Shown piece by piece: positions 34,135-46,600 of a stretch of DNA of 64,000 bases. Location: the NCBI GenBank assembly GCA_907165135.1, contig OU015566.1, positions 2,172,501-2,236,500 on the forward strand, in the 5' to 3' direction. Origin of the DNA: Oikopleura dioica (lineage: Eukaryota > Chordata > Appendicularia > Copelata > Oikopleuridae). The stretch's first letter is position 1. The number at the start of each line of letters is the position of its first letter. The translations under genes and the position numbers were made by a program. The notes beneath the pieces were generated by a model. It was given only the letters and a program-made list of their open reading frames with translations, had not been told where the DNA came from and made no database searches.

Positions 34135-37023
34135 ATGAAGGTACACTTTTACCGTAGTCTGTGGTAATTCGTCGGGGTCGCCCCGACAAATGAAATATGA
34201 AATAACAGTCATTCGTCGGGGTCGACCCCGACAGATTGAAGACCAAAAATACACCAATTCGTCGGGGTCGAACAATTGAATACGACGAATCAGTCTTCAC
34301 TCAAACACCAATTCGTCGGGGTCATTCCTTGCTATGACGCAATCCCTATCGTCAGCCTTAACCCCTGCCCGCATGAAAAATTTGTCACCCCTGCCCGCAT
34401 ATCGACCTACGCGTAGGTCGGGCCTTTGGGGTCTTTTAGTCGGGATAAAATTTTCCAAAGGACATGGATGGAATGATTAAAGGCTGAGCTTTCTCCTGGA
34501 CATGATCAAATGTCAAATGTCAGATGTCAAATGTCAACAAATGTCATCTTTTCAAAAGTACTCATTTTTGATAAAAGAATAAGTCGTCAGCGCTCCAAAT
34601 CTCGTCCAAAATAAATTCAAATATTTTCATGCAGTCATAAATACAGTAAAATAGAATAGAATTAGAATTCCGAACTTTTATTATCAACTGAGCATTAATT
34701 TGATCAAATAGATCTTGCCGAGAAGAGTTGAATCAAAGTTGGGTTTTGTCATGTTGACCCGAGATCAAAATTTCGCTCAATTGCTAAAATCTTAAATCTT
34801 TGAATAAATTTTATCTTGACCTCAGATCCTGATTCTCCATTAAAAAGTAGCCCGATATGTGGGGGTCAGCTTTATAGAAAATATTTACCAATCGCGAGAT
34901 AATCGCGTTTAAAAGTCAATTTACCTATGCGTAGGTCGATATGCGGGCAGGGGTTAATACGAAAGAGAAAATTCCTCTTCTCGGAATGTCAAAAAGGGTT
35001 ACACTATATATTCTTTACTGCTGCCAAAGTAAAACTGATTTTAGCTAAAAGTACTTTCTATAATTTTAGGTTAGGGTTAGGGGGCACTGGGCAAAATGAC
35101 AGAACAAACTCGCCCGAGGGGGATAGGCTAGGGTTAGTTAGGGTTACTGAAGGTAACCCTAAGTAACCCTAGACTAGACCCCGGCATTTTAGGACCTAGG
35201 GGGCGGAGCCCCCAGGTAAGGGATACTTAGATTCTATAATTTCCTGCCAAATAGTAGGGCGCTAGGACTCTTCGACCTTTTTCAATGATTTTTAAAATAA
35301 AACCCGGCGAATCACTGCTTAGAAATACTCATATTTGTCGTATTTCAATTGTTTGACCCCGACGAATTGGTGTATTTTTGATCTTCAATGTGTCGGGATC
35401 GATCCCGACGAATGACTGTTATTTACATGATTTACGGTTTTCGTATTTTATTATTATAAAAAAGATAAAATTAATCATTTTCGATTTTGATAAGAATTTT
35501 CATTAAAAATAATTTATCATATTTCAGATCTCAACTCTTCTTTTTGCCTCTTCCCAAGCTCAGTACACCACTGAAGGTTATACCACAACGACTATCCGAC
35601 GACGCACTCCTCCTCACCCTTCAGTATTTTGTCCAAGAAGCAGTCAACCGTACAGAGTCACTGGCAACACTGTCATCACTTCTCCCGGCTTCGAACATCA
35701 AGGACATTACATCAACCGTCGCGATTGTACATGGGAAGTTGAAATGGACGCTTCTGTCAAAAGCTTCACGATTTACCCCGAGTTCTTCGAGGTAGAAGGC
35801 GACGAAAATTGCCGGAGGGACTTTTTGAAAATCAGCTTTGGTGATTCGAGCTTCACATTTTGCTCGGTAGACTTCGACATGGAGAACTTCGAGCCGTACA
35901 CAGCTTCATACTCGAGTAGTGATTACAGTAGCTACGGAAGCAGCTACAGTGGTTACAGCCCCTACCAAGGAGACTTTAACCACCCTCTCAAGGTAACATT
36001 GATTTGATGATTCGATTGAGATGTTTGTTAGGTCATTGGAAACAAAGCAACGATCCGATTCAAGAGCGATTCCTTTACTGTTTTCAAAGGATTCAAGCTC
36101 AGACTCGAGATAGACTAAGAAAACGAAGCTGCTGGATGCGATTTAACCCAAACTGGATCGGGATCAATTTCTAGCTCAACTGACTCTGTCGGAGAAAATG
36201 TCCATTGCAGGTAAATTTTTAAAGAAAATATCATTTCTGACTTTCTCTCGAGGTACACCCTTAACGCTCTCCCTGGACAAATCATCAAAATCGACTTCGA
36301 TCATTTCAATGTCAAGTCTGATCGAAACACACAATGGTGTCTAAAGGACTCACTTTCTATTGTCGGTCGAAAACATTGTGGAAGAGAAAAGGTTGGCTTC
36401 GGCAATAAAAGCATGCCCCCAAAGACACTCTTCATCTACGCGGAATCGACGGAGATTCTCTGGGAGACCTGGGGCTTTGATGACTCAAGCTTCAGTTTCT
36501 CCTGGGAATCCGTCGAGAATCCAAGTGGAATTGCTCCTTGTGCGCCGTTAGAGAGCGCTGAGGGATTTAACTATCATATGGAGGTGAAGACAATTGTTGA
36601 AAAAAATCTTCTCGACAATATTTTTAGCTATTTTTCAACAATCTTCTCTACCAGATGCAATTGCGTCGCCCCTGGATGTCAAAAGCACTTGAAAGATTCT
36701 GGAAAAACATCCAGATCGCCGAGGAGCATTTCCAGAATGAAGGCGAGTGCGACTGGAAGTATCACACGCCGACATACGAAGCATTTGATTTCAAAGAATT
36801 TGATCCGACCTTTTCAAAATGTAAGAATTTACGAAATTTTGCCAGCAACGCGAAGCAGTTCCTCGACAATTTCGTGTGCATGGATGGCCATGAATTTCCC
36901 AGAAGAACGCTGATCAAATGGCGCAAACAAGCCGAAAACCTTTCTGAACTTGCCGATAAGTTGTCGAATTATTGGCAACCAATCAATTGGGACAACCCAC
37001 AAGGTGCTACTGAAGTCTGTTAG
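34135..37023 (+). CDS. secreted two-CUB-domain protein with in-frame TAA, copy B
   Basis: Exons 34135-34140, 35528-35992, 36032-36210, 36253-36583 and 36655-37023 reproduce copy A, including the TAA at 36116-36118. From codon 412 on, the two copies differ (e.g. AENLSELADKLSNY against GKNLSELADKLSSY), mostly by silent or conservative changes. The last 30 codons therefore look under protein-level selection although they lie behind a stop codon. Confidence 0.6.
34362..34953. mobile_element. TTAA-flanked inverted-repeat element, copy B
   Basis: Duplicate of 19923-20516 with two T fewer near 34427. The surrounding fold-back arms and telomere-like hexamers are also duplicated. Confidence 0.7.
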
Positions 37024-37727
37024 ACAAAAATTCTTTCTGTAAAATAAATGAACAAATATTCTGCCCATTCGATTATTTTTCTTCTTTATTTATATTTTTT
37101 GTAAGAAAAAAGTGACTTTGGTCTTTGAGTTTTCTAGTAAGAATCATGCTCGACTTTTGATGATTTTTTATCAAAGACGTAATGAGATGTCTGAGGTGTC
37201 TTCCGCCGGAGATAGTGGAGTCAATTTGTGAGTTGCAAACAGGAACAAATTTTAAGTCAGGCTTGGATCATCTGATTTTCGGAATTTATAAGGAAAGCTT
37301 TTTCAGAGCTTTTTGATGAATAAACGGTATCAGAGAGCATTCTCCACCTGAAAGTACTCTCAAATGTCAGATTTTGTTTGCGCTGATTTTGCGGTGCCAA
37401 TTTTTTGCGCTTCCGGGGGCATGTTTGAGTGTGGCGGTTTGGTTTCACCGCAATTTTCTGAATGAGGTAGTTCCGTTTATTGCTGATGTAGGGTCGAAGT
37501 TCTTTTTAGAACAGAGCAAATCACTTGATTTTCGACAAATTCAGACATGTCAGATTCCGCCGATAGCCAAAATCTTTCCGCAGATTATCTGCTGAAGTTA
37601 TCGTCAGTAAAGCCTGGTTCAAACAGACGATTCCAACTGTGCAACTACAGCGCCATCGGATAGAGTCAACATAAATTCTTCAATAAAACCAATTCGCGGC
37701 ACTCAAATAAAAAAAAGAAAGTGCAAA
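37024..37727. promoter_or_regulatory. conserved upstream region of the mucin-like gene, copy B
   Basis: Counterpart of 22587-23274, about 90 percent alike by eye, with the same invariant core around 37600-37672 just ahead of the mucin-like start. Confidence 0.45.
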
Positions 37728-38522
37728 ATGAGCGAAGGTATGACATAGATTTAACTAATTTAGCAAAAATAATTAAGTTAATGATAACATCAGCTTGTCA
37801 ACTAATACTGAGTCTACGATGCAAGAGAAAACAACTGAACTCGAAGAAAGCAATTTGCAGGAAGTTAAAGACTCTGGAAAAAATCGAAGAGTATAGTGAA
37901 TTTGTAGATGTATTTATCAATATATTTAGCTTAAAATTGGTGGTGGCATTGCTCTTGGAATAATTCTGCTGACAGCAATTATTGTTCCATGTGTTCTTCT
38001 TCTTCCAAAAGAGCAGAAAACATCATCGACGACAACAACATCAACATCAACTACAACAACAACGACAACAACAACAACGAAAACTCAAATAGCGACATTT
38101 CCTGAAATCAGTACTTCAACATTCTCTTCTGTACCAACAGAAGATGCTTCGACAACTTTAGCGTTTGAAACTACAACTGTAAAAACAACAACATTACCGT
38201 TGGTTACTGATGATTATATTTGCGAGATTATTGGTGAAGCTTTGGACATCAATATCTGCTTGGTTCATTGTGATTCCCCGATGAAGAAATGTACCCGCAA
38301 TGACCCAGGTTAATTGTACAAATCGAATTTAAATTCAAACTTCAAAACTAAGATTGCTACCAATTTGGTGAGAATTGCTACACACCCTTAGAAGCTGATT
38401 GGTCATTTTGCGCAAAAGAAAATGAGTGGAAGACATGCTCAGAAGAATCGATTTCTGGTGAATCTGTCGATGAAATTTGCGCTGAAGATCCAACTTGTAA
38501 AACTGAACCATCAGTTTTGTAA
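37728..38522 (+). CDS. type II membrane mucin-like protein with Cys-rich head, paralogue B
   Basis: Exons 37728-37737, 37778-37890, 37930-38308 and 38353-38522 join in frame to 223 aa. The order is the same as paralogue A: short acidic cytoplasmic tail ending GKNRR, membrane helix (GIALGIILLTAIIVPCVLLL), a shorter Thr-rich stalk of about 85 residues, and a Cys-rich head (ICLVHCDSPMKKC, CYQFGENCYTPLEADWSFC). The tail and stalk have diverged strongly, while the helix and head keep their Cys pattern. Such a pattern fits surface glycoproteins where stalk length drifts and the head is functional. Which ligand the head binds is unknown. Confidence 0.75.
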
Positions 38523-38582
38523 AATAATTTGCTTGCAAATATATTTCATTGAATTATTTGACAAATGAACTGTGGTACTTAA

Positions 38583-38813
38583 CGCCGGAACGCATATACG
38601 ACCCATTTTTGGGTAATACGATTTTGCTCATCAAAAAACCATATTATATTTGATATACGCATATAATATGATCACGCTCAAATTATATTTTTGTAGCTTA
38701 GAGTCCGGTTATAATAAATAAACCCGGAACTTTATTCTCTTTATGCCCAAATCGCGACAATATTCGGTTAAAAAATGGTCAGAAATTGGCAAAAATGGCC
38801 ATGCGCTCCGGGG
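38583..38813. mobile_element. short TTAA-flanked element, only in unit B
   Basis: A 231 bp element between TTAA at 38579 and TTAA at 38814. Its ends are imperfect inverses (CGCCGGAACGCAT and its counterpart CCCCGGAGCGCAT). Unit A lacks it at the corresponding place. Confidence 0.6.
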
Positions 38814-38879
38814 TTAACATTCTGATCTGTTACCCATGAAATCGAAAATAAGAATACCAAGTCTGAAACGATTTTGAAT

Positions 38880-39228
38880 GAGAAAGTCCAACAACAAGAA
38901 ACAGTTGTAACGCTGACTCAATTAAGGGCGGCGGGCACGTTTGACAAGCCATTGGGGTTAGGACCTCTGTGGTTTTCGGATTTTGCGGTTTCCTCTTATT
39001 TTGGTGGAGCACGCCGCCATCCTTTTTAGCTTTCGCTGAATTTCGCCTCTTTGAATATTCAACGAGGAGAAAATCAGGGAGGCTCGATTTTCCGCGCTGT
39101 CGCTATTCAATTATCACGAGATACCCTTAACTTAGAGAGTCACTCTCTTAGATTTCTGAGTGGAGGAAATAGCCCCTGCATAAGCGCAGTCCTTTTTTTA
39201 AATTACAGAGAAATTTGACATTTTCAAA
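38880..39228. promoter_or_regulatory. strongly conserved non-coding block upstream of the CUB-EGF gene, copy B
   Basis: Counterpart of 24199-24554, with roughly ten differences noticed over 350 bp. The conserved motif ACTTAGAGAGTCACTCTCTTA lies about 90 bp ahead of the start codon. Confidence 0.5.
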
Positions 39229-40990
39229 ATGAAGATTTTTCAATTTTTGCTAGCCAAAAGTCTTGGATTTGAAACAATGTGGGCGATTCACGAGCCAGAG
39301 ATCGGAAGCTTCGGAGAGATAGAGACGGAATATTTGAAAGAGAATACTGTTGAAATTTGGCAGATTGAAAGAGCAGAGAAAGGAGAGAAGATAAGGATCA
39401 AATTCGAGTTTATGAATATTGCTCTAACAAGGTAATTAATCATAAACCAAATTGAAATAATGACGGAAAAAAATAAAAGTTTTGAAGAAGACTTTTATGA
39501 TAAACTCTTCTTTTAACTTGCCTCTTGAATCAATGAGTGCATCAGTGGAATATTTATTATTCTAAAAACCATAAAAATGAACAAAAATTGTGAAGATTAA
39601 TAATTTTATAAAATAAGTCAGCGATAAAAACTTTTATTTCCTGAATTCTTTGAAACCATTAAGAATCCGTTATAAAAATTAAGACATAATGATCCCTGCG
39701 ACACAAATTATCTTCAAATCTACGACTCTTTTGGCGACAATTCCTCCCCAATATCACCTCGCCTCTGTGGGGACTACACAAGAAGTACCTCTGCACTCAC
39801 CCGTCAGCGCGCTTTTCAACCCTTTTACAATCTCAGACACGAGGATTGGTTTCGCGGCAAAACTTTTGACAGTAATGAGCTCACGCTGATGCTCAAAACG
39901 GGGGATGGAGAACTTGGAGAAGGATTTAAGAATCGGTTTCAAAATTGACAATTTTTTAAATCATTAAAATCGAAATCATAAAAAACGGGAAAAATGAAAC
40001 CGAAAAAGCTTACTTGGGATATTTGGACGAAAAACTACTGCGAAATGAGCGAAAATGCTTGCTCAAAAAACGAAAAATGCATAAATGAAGAAAAAAAATT
40101 CAGGAAAAATATCAAAAAGGAGCTTTTTTCCTTTTTTTGTTCAAAATTTTGATCTTGAAAAAGATGTGATTGTAAAGAAGGATTCACGCGGCTTCGAAAC
40201 TCAAGCAATTGTGTCAGATTAAACAGCCGAAAATGCATGAAAAAGGTCTTTTCAGAAATAATTCTTGATCTTCAACCCTTTTAGAATATCTGCCCTGAGC
40301 AAACAAAGTGCATTCCTGACGACTCTTCAGCTGGTTATATTTGCAAATGCCTTGATGTCGTCTTCTACGGCTTGGAAGGAAAAGTCGAGAAGACAAAAAC
40401 CATCACGATGGAGAACTTTTCCGGGAATTCGACAGATCCGCTTTGTCTTCCGGTTCAATCATCGACAAGAAAACCGCGAAAGACTTTGAGAATCAACTTG
40501 AAATCGACAGCTGAAAATTTTGGTGGTTTGGAGAAGCCGTGTCCGTACGGCGTTCTTTATGAATTTTTCAAATTGGAGGTCGGAAAAGAAGCGATAAAGC
40601 GACCGACGAGGAGGCCGGATGCGATTGATAAGATTCTCGAGAGGCAGGACAAGTTGCTCAAGGGGCTGATGGGAGATATTGACAGGGGGTGGAGGAGAAG
40701 ATGTGGTCCACGTTGCAGTGGAGATATTTGCTCGTTGGAAGAAATTCGGTAAGAGAAAAACGGTGAAAATAAATATTTTATGTTTATTTTTATCAAGAGC
40801 ATATCATGACCAGTCCATCCGGCTTATCAAGAGTCAAAATCAAATCCAACGGGCTCTCATCAAATTCATCGAAGAACGCGTCTCAAGCGACGACCCATTT
40901 CTTTGTGGAGAGTTTCGCGACCGATACCTCCAAAAACAACGAAGAATTTTCTTGAAACTCGATCGCGTCACTTCCAAACGACCTCTTTAA
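39229..40990 (+). CDS. CUB plus EGF-like domain protein (intact paralogue)
   Basis: Exon 1 39229-39431 (MKIFQFLLAKSLGFE) and exon 2 from 39684 encode one CUB domain with CDTNYLQIYDSFGD and LCGDY. Further exons carry EGF-like modules: CEMSENACSKNEKC (about 40038-40081) joined to CDCKEGFTRL (about 40165-40225), and CPEQTKCIPDDSSAGYICKC (about 40284-40360). A long basic C-terminal exon ends at 40749 and a last exon runs 40783-40990. The N-terminus is hydrophobic enough for a weak signal peptide. The join from the end of the CUB (about 39940) to the first EGF exon is not resolved: the CUB frame meets a stop one base out of step, so a frameshift or a non-GT intron is needed. CUB-EGF proteins are usually extracellular matrix or receptor-type. 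Confidence 0.6.
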
Positions 40991-41046
40991 TTCGACCATG
41001 AAATATATTCTTGCACATTTTTCATAATAAATTTTTTTTTAGAAAT

Positions 41047-42888
41047 TTATTTGAAGAGAGGTTTCATGAATTTTTCAAAATACTCTTCGTATTTTTTGTC
41101 TTCTTCGCTCATTTTTTCGAAGCTTGAGACTCCATCTTCGCCAATTTTCATTCTTTCCCCCGATTCAAAAAATGGCTTCCAATTTGGGTCTTTTGGCTTG
41201 CCAAATGTCGCAAAATGAGTTAAATTTTCAATCCACTGCAGAGAAAGATCCTTTTCTTTGTTGGGAAACTGAACATTCTGCGCATTTTCTTCGTAGAAAG
41301 AAATTCCGAAAATGAAGATGTAGCAGTCACCATGATCAGTTTTTGACCAATCTGGGCGGTTTGAAGTAAGTTCTCCGCGGTAAGAATCGTTTTTCGCGAA
41401 AAGTGGCTTGTACGAATTTCTAGAGACGATGCCTTGAAACGATGATTCCTTACGAAGACCTTACCGGTAGACAAAGGCATTTTTCATCGATCGAGCTCGA
41501 GCTTCGATTCCGATTCCAATCTCCATCTCGCCGAACCATTTTCCAAATATCTAGGGCAAGAGGACAATTAAAAAAGCCTGTTTGATCATACCTTTGTGTA
41601 GTAAAACTGGTCCGATTTGTCAAACCCAGAGCCAAAGTACTCTTCTATGATTTCAGGATATTTTTCTTCTGGAAGAATCTCGGGAATCATTCGTCTTCCT
41701 TTTGCAGTCCGAATGACGACTTCCTAAGCCACAATTTTAATACCGTAGTTTTGCCTTTTTATGAACCTGAAAATCTTCTTTTGAAAGACCTTCCAAAAAC
41801 TTCGGGTGATGATAAAAACTCATCGAGTAGCAACCCTCATCATTTGTTCTCCCCATCATATATGGAATGTCCATTTTGAATGACTCCTCGAGATCTGCAT
41901 AGGGAAATGAAGGTAGGATAGAATCAGATTCTCCAGTGCAAAAAGTCCAGTAGAAATAGTCGGGCTCTGTCCAAGCAGGGTATTCGATTTTTCGCAAAAA
42001 TTCTTCAAATGGCATCTCTTGAATTTATAACGATGATGAGCTCGTTCATTTAATTCACCTTAACTTACTTGTTACTTTTTCTCGAACTTTCTCATCATCA
42101 TCTTCTCCCAGAATTTTTTTCAACCTTCTCATGTTATTTTCCTTTTTCTCATCTCTTGTCCAGGTCCAAGCGCTCGAGGCATTTCCTGACATCGCGATTG
42201 CCCGGTGAAACAAGCCTTTCGACCTTGGCGAACTCATCAAATGATCGACAATCATTCCTCCCGCCGAGTATCCCATCAGTGTTACGTTTTCCTTGTCTCC
42301 TCCGAATTTTTCAATGTGCAGTTGAACCCATTCCAGCGCTGACAAAACATCACTGAGCGCCCAATTTCCGCCGAACATCGTCCCAAAAGAGCCGAGTCGA
42401 TAATTTATGCTCACGAAGATCACATCGCCTATTGCTGCCAAAGCATGACCATCGTAACTAGAAGCGCCGCCGATGAGAAGACTGCCGCCATGGACGTAGA
42501 GGATGACCGGCTTGTTTTTCAGGTGGTTTTGCTTGGTGAAAATGTTGAGGTAGAGGGGGTCGGTTTCGGATGCGTAAGTCACGTGTTCTTTTTTGAGAGT
42601 TCGTGGGAGAGTCAGCCAGTTGGACAAGTTAAACTCATTGGGTTGTGGAAAATGAGGCGTCGCTTAATTGAATGATCGACAAAAGGGATATCAAAAACCC
42701 TAACCTGGTAAAATGGGAAGCTTCTCGGGAACGTTTTCTCTGACCGTTGATTCCCGAAACCTCTCCGCATCAGCATACGGTATCCCTCGATAAACAGCAA
42801 CAGAAACAACTTCCTTCGATTTTGGGTCATAAAAAGTTTCAGTAACAAGACCAGATATTGGGTAAACAAGTTTCTCTTGGTCTTTCAT
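41047..42888 (-). CDS. type B carboxylesterase (cholinesterase-like family)
   Basis: Exons 42705-42888, 42069-42662, 41767-42017, 41592-41723, 41465-41550 and 41047-41419 join in frame across GT-AG introns of 41-51 bp to 539 aa, a normal length for the family. The fold is alpha/beta hydrolase. The oxyanion hole is VHGG, the nucleophile elbow is GYSAGG (Ser), the acid lies in GRTNDEGC, and the catalytic His is in KTDHGDCYIF, so all three catalytic positions are present. It hydrolyses carboxyl esters. There is no signal peptide before MKDQEKLVYPISG and no C-terminal retention or GPI signal, so a cytosolic enzyme is most likely. It is convergent with the CUB-EGF gene, only about 55 bp apart. Confidence 0.9.
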
Positions 42889-43692
42889 GATTTCAAAAAT
42901 AATTCTGAAATGTCTAGATTTCCTGCAAATTTCGAAAAAGAGAAACCAAACATGATGTTTGAATAGCGTAATGTTAAATTTATTTGACTTGTCGAAAATC
43001 AAAAATTTTCTTCCAAGAATCAAGACTATTGACGATTACTGACGAAATGAATAAATAAGCTCTCTTCTTTAACATTATTTTAAATTCGATTTTTATTAGT
43101 GAATTATAACTGCATTGAGTTTGTTTTAAAAACAAACATAAAAATCTTAAATCTTTAGAAATCGAATCTTCTATTCAGGGAATTTTTTGGCACCGGAGAA
43201 CCACAACATCATCATAAAAAGCACAGAATGCGTCGTTTATTGCGCACTGAAGAAAAGTTAACTGCATTCCAAATATTTAAAGAGCGCAAAAATGGTTAAG
43301 CCAGTTTCACCACTCCCTCCTGATAAAACCGGTACCAAAGAAGAAGAGATTCAATTTCAAAGGAAAATTGTCAAAAATATTTTTTTTTTTCATGAAAAGA
43401 AATATTTCTTGATGGCTTGGGAACGGGAGAATTACTGTATTTCGAGAAGCTTTTGTCTTAGTTGAGATCATTGTTGATCTCATCATTATCGCTCTTCCTA
43501 TGCTTATCTTTGATGATTGACCGTGAATAAGGATTATAAAAACTAGTCTAAACGTTTTTATGAGTTTTTATCCAAATGACTATTTTCTAACGCCAAAGCT
43601 CTCATAAAACTTTTTTGACAATTTTCATAAGCGTCGATTCAAAGGAAAACGAGAAACAAGAAAACTGCGTAAAAATTTCTACCAGCTCAAGA
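42889..43692. other. intergenic region with a doubtful small ORF at 43292-43465
   Basis: The ORF starts MVKPVSPLPPDKTGTKEEE and stays open for 57 codons. Just behind it a different frame gives a hydrophobic stretch (VEIIVDLIIIALPMLIF) ending at 43521, which would suit a membrane protein, but no splice pair joins them convincingly. The rest shows nothing. Confidence 0.3.
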
Positions 43693-46600
43693 ATGAAGAA
43701 GATTTTGGTGGGGATAGGGGTTTTTGGGGTTCTTCTAGCAATAGCTCTTGGAATTTCTGCCCTTGTTATATGTAAAACCGATTTTTTATTTAATTAATTA
43801 TTTTATGTTTTCAGCGCTTCAAGATAAAAATGAAGATAAGGCCGAGACTCCAGGTAAAGTTCTGAAAAGGAGGAAAAATATCATAATTTTTTTCAGAAAC
43901 GCCGCTGGAAAAATACGGAACATACGAGTCGAACATCCAGCGCCTTTCAAAGCTAGCCGAGCTTGACTCAAGCACATACAAAGTCATTGACCTAGCGGAA
44001 AATATCCAAACAAGATCATCCGAAAAATCTGAAAATCGAAAACTTGAAGCGATCGAAATCGTTCCCAACTATGTCATCGGTGGTTCGAATCCGTTCATTA
44101 TCATCCTCTGCGGCCTCCGTGCGAATGACTTTGAATCTGTTCGAGCTTGCATGGGACTGGCTGAAAGCGATTTGCCGACGAAATGGCCGGGAATGAACTT
44201 CATCATCGCCCCGATTTCGAACCCTCATGGATACGACTACGCACTTCAAAAGGATCAGAATTGGACGAAAAATCGAGATGAGCATGAAAACGGCTGTTTT
44301 GGGACGAAAATTCGGCAGAATTTCGAGAAAAACTTTGCAGTCGTTAATGACGATCCTTGTTCGGAAGATTTTGTCGGAGTCGAAGCACTTTCTGCTTGGG
44401 AAGCTGAAGCAATTCATGAAAAAGCATAAAATTTTTTGAAATCAAGGAAGAAAATTTTTTTGATGAATTAAATGGGCGCCTTTATTTTCAAATATCTTTC
44501 TATGCTCTTTAAAGTCCTATATCTTTCAATACAATTGGGAGGCACTTTTAGTCGTCGAAAGCTCCTCGCTTTCCAATCTCCAAGTCATCACGCCTGCGAA
44601 AGAAAATACCCATGCTTTCCGAAAACTCCTCCCTCGAGTGTTCCTTGGAGCAGAAGGCTTCGAAACAAAGCGACCGGACGATTCAAGAACTGGATTTCTT
44701 GAAGACTCTTTCATTTCAAAATTCGGGCGAATTGCTACTGTTCAAATTACCGAAGAAGAAAAAGGAAACGATCGGGATTTGAGATTGCTCGTTGATAATT
44801 TCTCCGAGCAGATTTTGAAGAAAAACAGCTTCGAAAAGGTCTTTCTCGACGATTTTTTCTGGCAAGAAGACAATATTTTCAAATACGAGCTGGTTTCAAC
44901 CGACTCTTCTTCTGACCAAATCACCACTTATGAGTACAACATGACTTCGCTTCAATGGCTCGACGATACTGTCACTGATAGATCTCTCTGGACGCATTCC
45001 GTGTACTTGATTGTTCCGAAAGAAGTCAAGGATGATAAAGCGATGTTTTTGCAAGTCACGTGGGGAGATAACTGGATTCAGCCGCAAACGAAAGCTTCTC
45101 ATAGCGATGATCTATCGAGGTACTTAAAAATGAGATTTCACGATCAATTGAAAACTTCATAATTCAGAACCCAGCAATTTACGATCAACACTGGAATCGT
45201 CTCTGGAGTCATCAAGCACGTCCCTAATCAGCCAATCCGATTCCGTGACGACTCGGAAACAGACAAGCTTATCTACGGAAACGACGATGGATCATACGAT
45301 GGTCGATACGAAGACGGTATTCTCGCAAAAACTTGGGACATGTTCATCAAAAACTTCGATGCAACGGGCGAATCTGATTATAACTTGCTCGTTCATCCTT
45401 CGATGGGAAAATCAGCTGTGAGGGCGCTTGATTTGATTGCGGAAGAGACATATGCTCATACAGGGAAATATCCCTTCAAGGCAGGAGTAGTAGGAGCATC
45501 GAAAAGGGGATGGACTTGTTGGCTAGCTGCAGCAGGAGATTTCGAAAGAATCAAAATGAATGTAAGTGATCATGATATATTTGAACTTCAAATTTTGAAG
45601 AGCGATTTTTCTTTCAGTTGGCTTCAACAAATTTTCTCGCCTTTTCAACAGCATTTCCGAATTTTATCTTCAAAATGACTTCTTTGTTTTTCTCCAGTCC
45701 TCTTAAATAATCATGAGACTTGTGACTTCCAAAAGCAAACTCGGACGCGTCGAAAATCGGAAAATCAGTTGTCTCCAGATCTTCTCCTGAATTTCTTTGT
45801 CGAGCTCAATTTCATATTTTCTTTTGATAATCATATTTGAAAAAAGATGAAGATCTTGTTGTGATCATATTGAACTCTTCCTGAACCAATAAAGGAGAGC
45901 TGGAAAATCAACGATAAGATCACTGGTCAGTCGAATGCGTAAATGCTTCTTTACTCTTAAAAATATGCTTGACCCCTTTCAACGACTTAAAACGATACCT
46001 TTGCTTGAAAAATTCTTGAAAAGCCTTATTTCCTATTTTCGGAGAAGCGACGCTTACAACTCGAAAATCTTCCTCTTCAAATTTTGGCGCTAGATGTCAG
46101 GCTCCGTATATTCTCGAGATAAAGTCATTAGAAATATCGGAGACCGTCCTAAAGATGCTCCAATAAGGGAAGCAACAGCGCCGCCAAGTGAATGGCCCAC
46201 AATCAAAATTTCATCAACAGGCTTTTTTTCTAGCGTTTCATCGAGAAATCTTTCTATTTTCGGCTTCAGCGCTTCAAAGCACTCGTAAAAACCGCTATGA
46301 ACGAAAGCTTCGGTGTCCTCGAAGGGAACTTGAGATATCTTCAAATCTTGCACCAAATCTTGGCGTTCAACAGTCCCAGCCACAGCCACTATTGCGTATG
46401 TTTTGCCCTCGACATCATCGATTGCCTTTTCCTTTCCGTATATGAGGATGGCATCGGAAGCTGTTTCCTCGTGCCGGATGACTTCGTAGTCAAATGTTTC
46501 GAATCGTTTTAGCAGTGATACTGCTGATGACTTTATACTTGAATTATTTTCTTGTTCGAATCATAAGATGATTATTTTTTCTTATCCAATTCCTTCTCAA

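Larger units (their letters stand above)
25611..36931. repeat. near-identical duplicated block, copy B
   Basis: Tandem copy of 11171-22494, same orientation, 14,440 bp further on. The six differences seen are one-base changes in runs at about 27180, 29116, 30665, 31838 and 32484 and a two-base loss at 34427. All lie in introns or non-coding sequence. Confidence 0.9.

Noticed and set aside
44082-44096. GGTTCGAATCC, resembling a tRNA T-loop
   Set aside because: No acceptor stem or anticodon arm fits around it, and it lies in the M14-like coding exon (GGSNPF).
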